Assembly (NCBI GenBank): GCA_028279995.1
Contig: JANQMQ010000136.1
Coordinates: forward strand, 1-7,057
Direction of reading: 5' to 3'
Length of the DNA stretch: 7,057 nucleotides
Source of the DNA: Candidatus Phaeomarinibacter sp.
GTDB taxonomy: Bacteria > Pseudomonadota > Alphaproteobacteria > CGMCC-115125
Below are positions 1 to 5,925 of the stretch, piece by piece. Every line of letters begins with the position of its first letter. Position 1 is the first letter of the stretch. The position numbers and the translations under genes are program-made. The notes under the pieces are model-generated. The model was not told the origin of the DNA. It searched no databases and was given only the letters and a program-made list of their open reading frames with translations.

Positions 1-791
1 ACGAAGCCCAGAAGAAGCTCGGCGAACTATCCGGGCAGATGGTCGGCCTGCAGGACATTCTGGCCAACAAGCAGGCGCGCGGGGCTTTCGGGGAAATTCA
101 GTTGCAGGATCTCGTGACCGCCGCCCTGCCGCCATCCGCTTATGCATTTCAGGAGACCCTGTCCAACAAGGCGCGGGCCGACTGCATCATCAAGATGCCG
201 AACCCGCCCGGTTCCATTGCCGTGGATTCGAAGTTTCCCCTCGAATCCTACCGAGCCCTCGTGGATGCGAAGGCGGAAGATGAAACAACCCGGGCGAAGC
301 GCTTCTTCCGTGATTCCATGCTAAAGCACGTGAACGACATTGCAGCCAAATACATCATTCCCGGCGAAACGGCGGACTCGGCTTTGATGTTCCTGCCATC
401 GGAGGCGGTCTACGCGGAGCTGCATGCCAATTTTCCGGCAACCGTTGAAGCCAGCTTCAAGGCTAAGGTCTGGATTGTGTCGCCAACCACTCTGATGGCG
501 ACGCTCAACACCGTGCGCGCGGTTCTCAAGGATGCGCAGATGCGCGAGCAGGCGCATCTGATTCAGGCAGAAGTCGAGAAGATGCTGACCGACGTCACCC
601 GGCTGGACGACCGCGTGTCCAAGCTGTCGCGCCACTTCGGGCAGGCTCAGGAAGACATTCGCCAGATCGGCGTTTCCACTGATAAGATCACCAAGCGCGG
701 GGAGCGCATCGCTGATGTGGACATCGGCGAGGATGAAACGGGTCAACTCGTGCCGCCGGAGGGGCAGCGCGATCTTTTAGCGGGGGAATAA
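1..791 (+). CDS. rmuC: RmuC family DNA recombination protein, 5' end cut off by the window
   Basis: About 262 C-terminal residues are visible. The reading frame is open from base 3 and continues past the left edge, so the true start is outside the window. RmuC proteins carry an N-terminal membrane anchor or coiled coil followed by a nuclease-like RmuC domain; they were identified in E. coli as limiting recombination at inverted repeats, and the biochemical activity is poorly defined. Visible hallmarks are the segment NKQARGAFGEIQL near bases 66-104, the core AVDSKFPLESY near 220-252, and the TLMATLNTVRAVL stretch near 489-527. The last ~60 residues are charged and helical (EVEKMLTDVTRLDDRVSKL), consistent with a coiled-coil tail. 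The N-terminal anchor cannot be checked here. The stop lies 3 bases before the next gene, so the two are probably co-transcribed, though no shared function is apparent. The family call is firm. Confidence 0.95.
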   Translation, partial: EAQKKLGELSGQMVGLQDILANKQARGAFGEIQLQDLVTAALPPSAYAFQETLSNKARADCIIKMPNPPGSIAVDSKFPLESYRALVDAKAEDETTRAKRFFRDSMLKHVNDIAAKYIIPGETADSALMFLPSEAVYAELHANFPATVEASFKAKVWIVSPTTLMATLNTVRAVLKDAQMREQAHLIQAEVEKMLTDVTRLDDRVSKLSRHFGQAQEDIRQIGVSTDKITKRGERIADVDIGEDETGQLVPPEGQRDLLAGE

Positions 792-794
792 CGC

Positions 795-2138
795 ATGGAG
801 TCCTTGGAGACACTGGTCGGCCAGGTGAATTCGATCGTCTGGGGCGTGCCGATGCTTGTGCTGATTGCAGCCACAGGCGTTTTTCTGATGGCAGGCCTCT
901 TGTTCATGCCATTGAGAAAACTCTTCCACGCCTTCGGGCTGCTCATGTCGCCGCAGCGGCTGGGCGAAGGGGACATTCCGCCCCACAAGGCGCTGGCGAC
1001 CGCGCTGGCTGCCACCGTCGGAACCGGTAACATTGCCGGCGTCGCGACCGCCATCTTCCTCGGCGGGCCCGGTGCGCTCTTCTACATGTGGGTCATTGCC
1101 CTGATCGGCATGGCAACCAAATACGCCGAAGCCGTTGCAGCCGTAACCTATCGCGAAGTGGATGGCAGAGGCATGCATGTGGGCGGGCCCATGTACTATC
1201 TGCGTGATGGTGTCGGCGCACGCTTCCCGGCCCTCGGTAAGATTCTGGCATTTGCCTTTGCTCTTTTTGCCGCCATTGCGGCTTTCGGCATCGGCAACGG
1301 CGTTCAGTCCAATTCAGTGGCGCACGCCCTTGAATCCAGTTTTGGTGTCGAACCGCTTGTCACCGGCCTGGTGATGATGGTCATCGTCGCCCTTGTACTC
1401 ATCGACGGCATCAAGCGCATCGCGGACGTTGCCGGCGCCCTGGTGCCGCTGATGATCATTCTGTATGTCGGTGCCGCGATCATCATTCTGGTCATCAACG
1501 CTGCTGAAATTCCTGCAGCCTTCGGCCTCATCTTCAAATACGCGTTTGAACCTGTGGCCGCCGTCGGCGGGTTTGCCGGGGCAGCCGTAGCGGCCGCCAT
1601 CCGCTTTGGTGTCGCCCGTGGTGTGTTCTCCAACGAAGCTGGGCTCGGGTCCGCTGCCATTGCCCACGCCGCCGCCAAAACGGACAGCCCGGTCACTCAG
1701 GGTCACGTGGCGATGCTGGGGACGTTCATCGACACGATCATTGTCTGCACCATGACGGGTCTGGTGATCATCACCTCAGGCATGTGGACGTCCGGGGAGA
1801 CAGGAGCCGCGCTCACCAGCGCCGGGTTTGCAGCCTCGCTCACCGGCGGTGCGGAAATCGTGACGCTTGCGCTTGCGGTCTTTGCCTTCACCACCGTGCT
1901 GGGCTGGAGCTACTACGGTGAACGCAGCGTGCAGTATCTCCTGGGAGAAAAGGCCATCTGGCCGTACCGTATCCTGTGGGTCCTGGCGTTGCCGGTCGGC
2001 GCGCAGTTCGATCTGGGTCTCATCTGGCTGATTGCGGATACGCTCAACGCCATGATGGCCCTGCCGAACCTGATCGGCCTGCTCATTCTCGGGCCGATGA
2101 TCTTCGCGAAGACCAAGGAGTATTGGGACAAGCGATAG
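795..2138 (+). CDS. Sodium:alanine/glycine symporter (AGCS family)
   Basis: This 447-residue inner-membrane protein should import alanine and/or glycine with Na+ (or H+), as known for the AGCS family (AlsT, DagA). Hydrophobic segments run through most of the length, giving about ten membrane helices. Family motifs are clear: GTGNIAGVATAI at residues 76-87, GPGALFYMWVIALIG at 91-105, HVGGPMYYL at 128-136, RGVFSNEAGLGSA at 275-287, GTFIDT at 309-314 and GWSYYGERSVQYLLG at 370-384. The N-terminus (VNSIVWGVPMLVL) matches the usual family start, so the protein is full length. GGGGGA at 782-787, 7 bases before the ATG, is a good ribosome site. The gene follows rmuC by 3 bases and ends just before a strong hairpin terminator, so it is the last gene of that transcript. 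Exact substrate and ion cannot be told from sequence. Confidence 0.96.
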   Translation: MESLETLVGQVNSIVWGVPMLVLIAATGVFLMAGLLFMPLRKLFHAFGLLMSPQRLGEGDIPPHKALATALAATVGTGNIAGVATAIFLGGPGALFYMWVIALIGMATKYAEAVAAVTYREVDGRGMHVGGPMYYLRDGVGARFPALGKILAFAFALFAAIAAFGIGNGVQSNSVAHALESSFGVEPLVTGLVMMVIVALVLIDGIKRIADVAGALVPLMIILYVGAAIIILVINAAEIPAAFGLIFKYAFEPVAAVGGFAGAAVAAAIRFGVARGVFSNEAGLGSAAIAHAAAKTDSPVTQGHVAMLGTFIDTIIVCTMTGLVIITSGMWTSGETGAALTSAGFAASLTGGAEIVTLALAVFAFTTVLGWSYYGERSVQYLLGEKAIWPYRILWVLALPVGAQFDLGLIWLIADTLNAMMALPNLIGLLILGPMIFAKTKEYWDKR

Positions 2139-2161
2139 ACCACACGCAGGAGCACAACATC

Positions 2162-2194
2162 AAAGGGCGGGAGGCAAATGCTTCCCGTCCTTTT
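2162..2194 (+). terminator. Intrinsic terminator between convergent genes
   Basis: A 14-base-pair stem is formed by 2162-2175 and 2180-2193, with two G-T pairs and the four-base loop AAAT. On the + strand it is followed by the T-rich run TTTTGTTTGT, a good Rho-independent terminator for the rmuC-symporter transcript. It lies between two convergent stop codons (2138 on +, 2211 on -). On the - strand the stem also ends in TTT, then GATGTTGTG, so it may stop the dnaX-ybaB-recR-flavoprotein transcript too, though the U-tract is poorer in that direction. Confidence 0.88.
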
Positions 2195-2210
2195 GTTTGT
2201 CTGCTTGTTG

Positions 2211-2771
2211 CTAGGACGCTTCGTCTGCAGCCCAGGTCGGAAGGCCGTCCAGGCTCTTCGCATTCTTCTTGGCCCGATAGGCGCGCATCTCTTCTAGTAA
2301 ATTGCCTTCGGCCCACTTGGTCAGCGTGTCCCGTTCACTCTCATAAGCAAAATGCGGCACGCCATAGCCGCAGGACGTCTGCACGAGATCAAAGTTGAGC
2401 CGGACAATCTGCCGCGCGCCCGCGGGTTCCTTGCCGTCAAAGTGCGCTGCCTTGAGCGGCTCGTAGTCTTCATGCGTGTACGGAATGACCTCGCCCGTGC
2501 CGTATAGCCGCAAAATCATCGGGGCGGCATCAAATGAGCACAGCATGATCGTCATCCGCCCATCGACAGGCAGATGGGCTGCAGTCTCATTGCCGCTGCC
2601 GGTCTGGTCGAGATAGAGCGCGGTGTTGTCGTCAACCACGCGGAACCACTCCGTGCTGCGCGGCGAGATGTTGATGCGGGTGCCTTCGGCGGCAGTCGCC
2701 GTGAAGAAAATATGCTGCGCGGCAATCATCTTGCGCAGCCGGTCGTCGAGTTTGTCGTGTTGCTGCGCCAT
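2211..2771 (-). CDS. Pyridoxamine 5'-phosphate oxidase-like FMN-binding protein
   Basis: This 186-residue protein has the split-barrel fold signature of the PNPOx-like flavoprotein superfamily. Residues 14-55 contain the first strands (HIFFTATAA, INISPRST, TALYLDQTGSGNET), 71-93 hold the core strands GRMTIMLCSFD and ILRLYGTG, and the tail has LVQTSCGYGVP at 129-139, a stretch I recall from a subgroup of these putative oxidases. It lacks the C-terminal dimerisation domain of true PdxH, so vitamin B6 oxidation should not be assumed. FMN, F420 or heme are the cofactors known across the superfamily, and FMN is the likeliest here. The substrate is unknown. The ATG is preceded by AGGA (about 2773-2776), a short-spaced ribosome site. 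The gene starts 24 bases after recR ends, so it looks like the last gene of the dnaX-ybaB-recR operon, ending before the hairpin at 2162-2193. Confidence 0.85.
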   Translation of the reverse strand: MAQQHDKLDDRLRKMIAAQHIFFTATAAEGTRINISPRSTEWFRVVDDNTALYLDQTGSGNETAAHLPVDGRMTIMLCSFDAAPMILRLYGTGEVIPYTHEDYEPLKAAHFDGKEPAGARQIVRLNFDLVQTSCGYGVPHFAYESERDTLTKWAEGNLLEEMRAYRAKKNAKSLDGLPTWAADEAS

Positions 2772-2795
2772 TGATCCTGTCCTCGTTGGTTATGC

Positions 2796-3401
2796 TTAGA
2801 AGGGCCGTCTTGCCTTCATGGCGGCGGCCAGCGTGCCGTCATCCAGATAGTCCAGTTCGCCGCCGACGGGTACGCCATGCGCTACCTGGCTGACATTGGC
2901 GCCGGACCCTTCCAGCTGATCCATGATGTAATGAGCTGTCGCCTGCCCATCGACTGTGGCGTTGACCGCCAGAACCACTTCGCGGATGTCACCGCTCATG
3001 GTGCGATTGACGAGGCCTGCAATGCTGAGGTCATCGGGCCCCACCCCATCAAGGGCGGACAATGTGCCGCCAAGCACATGGTACTGCCCTGAGTTGGCGC
3101 CGGCGCGCTCCAGCGCCCAGAGGTCCGCCACATGTTCTACAACACAGATCACACCGGCAGCCCGCCGCGTATCTGTGCAGATGGAGCAGGGGTCGTGCGT
3201 ATCGAGATTGCCACAAATGGAACAGGTCAGCACATGGTCCGCCGCCTCGTTGATGGCGTCGGCCAGCGGACGCATGAGCGTTTCCTTTTTGGAGAGCAGC
3301 CGCAGCGCAGCCCGGCGGGCTGAGCGCGGCCCTAGCCCCGGCAGCCGCGCGAGCAGCTGTATCAGCCGCTCGATCTCTGTTCCTGCTGAATGCCCGACCA
3401 T
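2796..3401 (-). CDS. recR: Recombination mediator protein RecR
   Basis: RecR works with RecO (and RecF) to load RecA on SSB-coated gaps during recombinational repair. The 201 residues match the normal family length. In order: a helix-hairpin-helix DNA-binding motif ([11 protein letters not shown], residues 20-30), a four-cysteine zinc site (Cys60, Cys63, Cys72, Cys75 within [16 protein letters not shown]), a Toprim domain from about residue 84 ([14 protein letters not shown]), and the conserved C-terminal [16 protein letters not shown] (176-191). No functional residue appears to be missing. The ATG is the only usable start, since an in-frame TAG lies six codons upstream. No good Shine-Dalgarno is seen before it (only AGG about 15 bases away). 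Its start is 15 bases after the ybaB stop, so translation by coupling to ybaB is likely. RecR beside YbaB and DnaX is a widely conserved arrangement. Confidence 0.98.
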   Translation of the reverse strand: MVGHSAGTEIERLIQLLARLPGLGPRSARRAALRLLSKKETLMRPLADAINEAADHVLTCSICGNLDTHDPCSICTDTRRAAGVICVVEHVADLWALERAGANSGQYHVLGGTLSALDGVGPDDLSIAGLVNRTMSGDIREVVLAVNATVDGQATAHYIMDQLEGSGANVSQVAHGVPVGGELDYLDDGTLAAAMKARRPF

Positions 3402-3416
3402 GTTGTGCGTGCGGAC

Positions 3417-3734
3417 CTAAAGGGAGAAGCCCGGCGGCAGAGGCATGCCGCCCGTGATCGACTTCATTTCTTCCTGCAGCTTGTCATCAAGCTTTGCCTT
3501 GGCATCCGCATGGGCGGCTACAAGAAGGTCCTCAAGAATCTCCACCTCATCGGCGACCATCAGGCTCGGGTCAATCTTGATGCCCTTAAGGTCACCCTTA
3601 CCCTTGAGCGTGACGGTGACAAGACCTGCGCCGGATGTGCCGTCCACTTCAAGGGCTGCAACGCGCTCCTGCATCTCGCCCATGCGCGCCTGAATTTCCT
3701 GTGCCTGCTTCATCAGGCCGGTGAGGTTCTTCAT
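3417..3734 (-). CDS. ybaB: YbaB/EbfC family nucleoid-associated protein
   Basis: This 105-residue protein is full length for the YbaB/EbfC family of small dimeric DNA-binding proteins. It has the N-terminal helix MKNLTGLMKQAQEIQARMGEMQERVA (residues 1-26, heptad-like), a central sheet with VTVTLKGKGDLKGIKIDPSL (39-58), a helical C-terminal half (EVEILEDLLVAAHADAKAKL) and the typical end GGMPLPPGF. Family members coat or bridge DNA and are usually encoded between dnaX and recR, exactly as here. Its ATG shares one base with the dnaX stop (TGATG), and AGAGGA at 3744-3749 is a well-spaced ribosome site (9 bases), so it can be translated both by coupling and on its own. The recR start is 15 bases downstream. 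Confidence 0.97.
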   Translation of the reverse strand: MKNLTGLMKQAQEIQARMGEMQERVAALEVDGTSGAGLVTVTLKGKGDLKGIKIDPSLMVADEVEILEDLLVAAHADAKAKLDDKLQEEMKSITGGMPLPPGFSL

Positions 3735-5647
3735 CAGATAAAATCCTCTGTACTCGGCGTATCGTCATCGTCCGACACGTCATCACTGTCCACCGGCGCC
3801 GGCGTGTTGGCCGCCTCTGCCGCGGCATCCGCACCCAGATCACGCACCTCGACGATTTCTGCGCCCGGAAATGCCTCAAGCGCTGCCTTGACCAACGGCT
3901 CCTGCCTGATCGCCTGCATCTGCGCTTCGCGTGCTGTTCTCTTGCTTTCGCCGATGGTGGGCTGGACAGGCTCCGCATCGCGCTTGGCCTGCGTCACGAA
4001 CCAGCGTTCGTTAGTCCACAAGGACAGCTTGCGCGACAGCTCCTGGATGATTTCGCCGCCGCCCTTGAGCACGGCGAGTTCAATGCGGCCCGGGGCAAAG
4101 TCGACGAGTTGTACGTCATGCTCCAGCGCATTTTGCAGCATCACATCGCGCTTTTGTTCCGTCAGGGCGACGACGTCCTCAAACCGCTGCAGCTGTACCG
4201 CCGGGGCCTGATCCATCTGCTGGGCTGCCTGAGCCATGGTCGGGCCGGACTGCGGGGCCGACGGAGCCGATCGAACGGGTGATGCCGGGGTTCCGGCAGA
4301 TATCGCTGCCGCACTGCCGCCGCCGGAAGGGGCCGGTCCGCGAGGCGCGGCGCCGCCCGCGGGCGCTGGTGTGTTCTGCAGCTTCTTGATGAGTTCATCC
4401 GGCGTTGGCAGGTCCGCGGCATAGGCCAGACGCACCAGCACCATCTCGGCAGCCGCCAGCGGCCACGGCGCACGTTCAACTTCGCCAAGGCCCTTGAGCA
4501 GCATCTGCCAGGTGCGTGCCAGTGCCTTGACGGATAGCTTGGAAACCATCTCAAGGCCGCGGGTGCGATCCATGTCGGAGACGGTCTTGTCGTCCGCCGC
4601 CTTCTCAACAAGCTTCAGGCGGGTGAGCCAGTGGGTGAGTTCCGCCATGTCGGAAATGACGACGGCGGGGTCCGCACCATCCTGATACTGGGCCGCCAAC
4701 TCGCCAAGCGCGGTGGCGACATCGCCCTTCATCACATGCTCATAGAGGTCGAAGACGCGGCCCCGGTCAGCGAGCCCGAGCATAGTGCGCACGCTGTCTG
4801 CCGAAATCGTCTCGCCATCCGTGCCATGGGCAATGGCCTGATCCAGCAGCGACAGGCCATCGCGCACGGACCCTTCAGCGGCGCGGCCAATCAACGCGAG
4901 CGCGCCTTCGTCAACGCTGACACCTTCCTTGCCGGCGATGTTGGACAGATGGGTGCTCATGGCCTCCGCATCCAGCCGCCGCAGGTCAAAGCGCTGGCAG
5001 CGCGACAGGACCGTCACCGGCACCTTGCGGATTTCCGTCGTCGCGAAAATGAACTTCACATGCGCCGGCGGCTCCTCCAGCGTTTTCAGCAGCCCGTTGA
5101 AGGCCGCGTTGGAGAGCATGTGCACTTCGTCGATGATGTAGACCTTGTAGCGCGCGGAAGTCGGCGCATAGCGCACGCTTTCAATGATCTCGCGAATGTC
5201 GCCGATGCCGGTGCGCGACGCGGCGTCCATCTCCATCACATCCTGATGGCGCGATTCCATGATCGCCTGGCAGTTGATGCCGAGCTTCGGCATATCGATG
5301 GTCGGCCCATCAATCCCGTCGCCCTCATAGTTGAGGGCGCGCGCCAGAATGCGGGCGGTTGTGGTTTTGCCGATGCCGCGCACGCCTGTGAGAATGAAGG
5401 CATGGGCAATGCGATTGGTCGCAAACGCGTTGCCCAGGGTGCGCACCATGGCTTCCTGGCCGACCAGATCATCAAAGGTCTGTGGACGGTATTTGCGGGC
5501 AAGAACCTGATATTCGGCGGGCTTGGCGGGCGCCTTGGCTTCGCCGCCCATAAGGTCGAATCCTGCGTCGTCCGCCGTCATCCCCAGATTCGGCTCTTCG
5601 CTCTCTCCTCCCAAATCATCAACGTTTGTATCAGATGGGGGCGTCAT
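3734..5647 (-). CDS. dnaX: DNA polymerase III subunit gamma/tau (clamp loader)
   Basis: DnaX is the ATPase of the clamp loader that places the beta clamp on DNA and, as tau, links polymerase cores to the helicase. Counting from the ATG at 5647 (637 residues): a ~40-residue acidic N-terminal extension, the start of the core YQVLARKYRP (46-55), Walker A GVRGIGKT (88-95), Walker B VYIIDEVHML (169-178), sensor 1 FIFATTE (199-205), the SRC motif with arginine finger LSRCQRF (214-220), sensor 2 GSVRDGLSLLDQ (259-270), the collar domain to about 410, a Pro/Ala/Gly-rich linker (about 426-475), a tau-type C-terminal domain, and an acidic tail. Only one Cys (126) remains of the four-Cys zinc module known in E. 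coli, as I recall is common in alphaproteobacteria. An alternative TTG start exists at 5662, but AGGA abuts it directly, so ATG 5647 is preferred; its own ribosome site is weak (AGGA 15 bases upstream). ybaB overlaps its stop by one base. Confidence 0.95.
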   Translation of the reverse strand: MTPPSDTNVDDLGGESEEPNLGMTADDAGFDLMGGEAKAPAKPAEYQVLARKYRPQTFDDLVGQEAMVRTLGNAFATNRIAHAFILTGVRGIGKTTTARILARALNYEGDGIDGPTIDMPKLGINCQAIMESRHQDVMEMDAASRTGIGDIREIIESVRYAPTSARYKVYIIDEVHMLSNAAFNGLLKTLEEPPAHVKFIFATTEIRKVPVTVLSRCQRFDLRRLDAEAMSTHLSNIAGKEGVSVDEGALALIGRAAEGSVRDGLSLLDQAIAHGTDGETISADSVRTMLGLADRGRVFDLYEHVMKGDVATALGELAAQYQDGADPAVVISDMAELTHWLTRLKLVEKAADDKTVSDMDRTRGLEMVSKLSVKALARTWQMLLKGLGEVERAPWPLAAAEMVLVRLAYAADLPTPDELIKKLQNTPAPAGGAAPRGPAPSGGGSAAAISAGTPASPVRSAPSAPQSGPTMAQAAQQMDQAPAVQLQRFEDVVALTEQKRDVMLQNALEHDVQLVDFAPGRIELAVLKGGGEIIQELSRKLSLWTNERWFVTQAKRDAEPVQPTIGESKRTAREAQMQAIRQEPLVKAALEAFPGAEIVEVRDLGADAAAEAANTPAPVDSDDVSDDDDTPSTEDFI

Positions 5648-5676
5648 GAGCGGTGGCAGCAATCCTGCGGGGGATG

Positions 5677-5693
5677 AAAAAGTGGGAGGCTGG
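5677..5693 (-). terminator. Possible U-tract end of the SRP RNA
   Basis: The 3' arm of the SRP RNA closing stem (5684-5693) is followed by AC and five T residues (5677-5681, read on the - strand). The terminal stem plus this T-run could act as an intrinsic terminator or mark a processing point. The T-run is short and dnaX starts only about 30 bases further on, so partial read-through into dnaX is plausible. Both reading options are inference. Confidence 0.4.
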
Positions 5694-5779
5694 ACAGACG
5701 ACCCAAGCCGAACTCGTTACGGCTGCTTCCTTCCGGATCTGACCGGGTTGGCGAGGGACTTGTCCGCCGCCAACCTCCC
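5683..5779 (-). ncRNA. ffs: Signal recognition particle RNA, small bacterial (4.5S) type
   Basis: The RNA binds Ffh to form the signal recognition particle that targets nascent membrane proteins to FtsY and the translocon. The diagnostic apical domain lies at 5744-5721 (read on the - strand): GGTCAG, then CCGGAAGG with the GGAA tetraloop at 5734-5731, then AAGCAGCC, the symmetric and asymmetric loop residues that Ffh contacts. The ends pair: GGGAGGTTGG (5779-5770) with CCAGCCTCCC (5693-5684) gives a 10-base-pair closing helix with one G-U. The length of about 97 bases fits the small form lacking the Alu domain. The exact ends are inferred from the helix and the upstream -10 box. The gene sits 35 bases ahead of the dnaX ATG, the same neighbourhood as scr-dnaX in Bacillus subtilis. 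Confidence 0.95.
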
Positions 5780-5785
5780 GAACGC

Positions 5786-5816
5786 ACTATATCAGACCCA
5801 AGGGGGCCTAAGGCAA
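5786..5816 (-). promoter_or_regulatory. Likely sigma-70-type promoter of the SRP RNA
   Basis: Read on the - strand, TATAGT (5791-5786) matches the TATAAT consensus at five of six positions and lies 6 bases before the first paired base of the SRP RNA (5779), the right distance for a transcription start. A -35-like TTGCCT (5816-5811) lies 19 bases upstream of it, a slightly long spacing. This may also drive dnaX by read-through, since no separate dnaX promoter is obvious in the 35-base gap. Assignment is by pattern only. Confidence 0.6.
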
Positions 5817-5836
5817 GCCGCACGGATGCAATCAGC

Positions 5837-5881
5837 GCCCGCAAATCGCAAAGTTTGCCCGCAAATCCCTGCCGTGGCAGG
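5837..5881. repeat. Cluster of short direct repeat and palindromes in the SRP RNA/nudC spacer
   Basis: GCCCGCAAATC occurs twice, at 5837-5847 and 5857-5867, 20 bases apart (about two helical turns). Between and overlapping them is the perfect palindrome GCAAAGTTTGC (5848-5858), and next to them is CCTGCCGTGGCAGG (5868-5881), an inverted repeat with a two-base centre. The cluster is upstream of the SRP RNA -35 box and 45-90 bases before the nudC ATG. A regulator binding site is possible but unproven; no specific regulator is recognised. The rest of the spacer shows no clear nudC promoter. Confidence 0.45.
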
Positions 5882-5925
5882 TTTCCGCCCGAAACAGACG
5901 CATCCCATCAAAAAAGAGGCCGAAA

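Noticed and set aside
1304..1706. Two 130-residue - strand frames inside the symporter gene
   Set aside because: They lie wholly within a full-length AGCS gene with conserved motifs and have shadow-like composition (Ala/Thr/Met-rich or Asp/His-rich).
3390..4211. A 273-residue open frame on the + strand across ybaB and the end of dnaX
   Set aside because: It spans two real genes on the opposite strand, and its product is a low-complexity Ser/Ala/Cys sequence with no family motif.
4238..4385. Pro/Ala/Gly-rich DNA in dnaX as a repeat array or inserted element
   Set aside because: It is in frame and corresponds to the usual flexible linker between the collar and tau C-terminal domain; no periodic repeat or element boundary is seen.
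4631..5677. A 348-residue open frame on the + strand opposite dnaX
   Set aside because: It is fully antisense to a clear dnaX gene with all AAA+ motifs. Its product is rich in His, Arg and Gly with no recognisable domain, as expected for a shadow frame in GC-rich DNA.
5855..5883. TTGCCC with a downstream CAGGTT as a nudC promoter
   Set aside because: The -10 candidate matches TATAAT at only two positions; the TTGCCC falls inside the repeat cluster and is not convincing alone.
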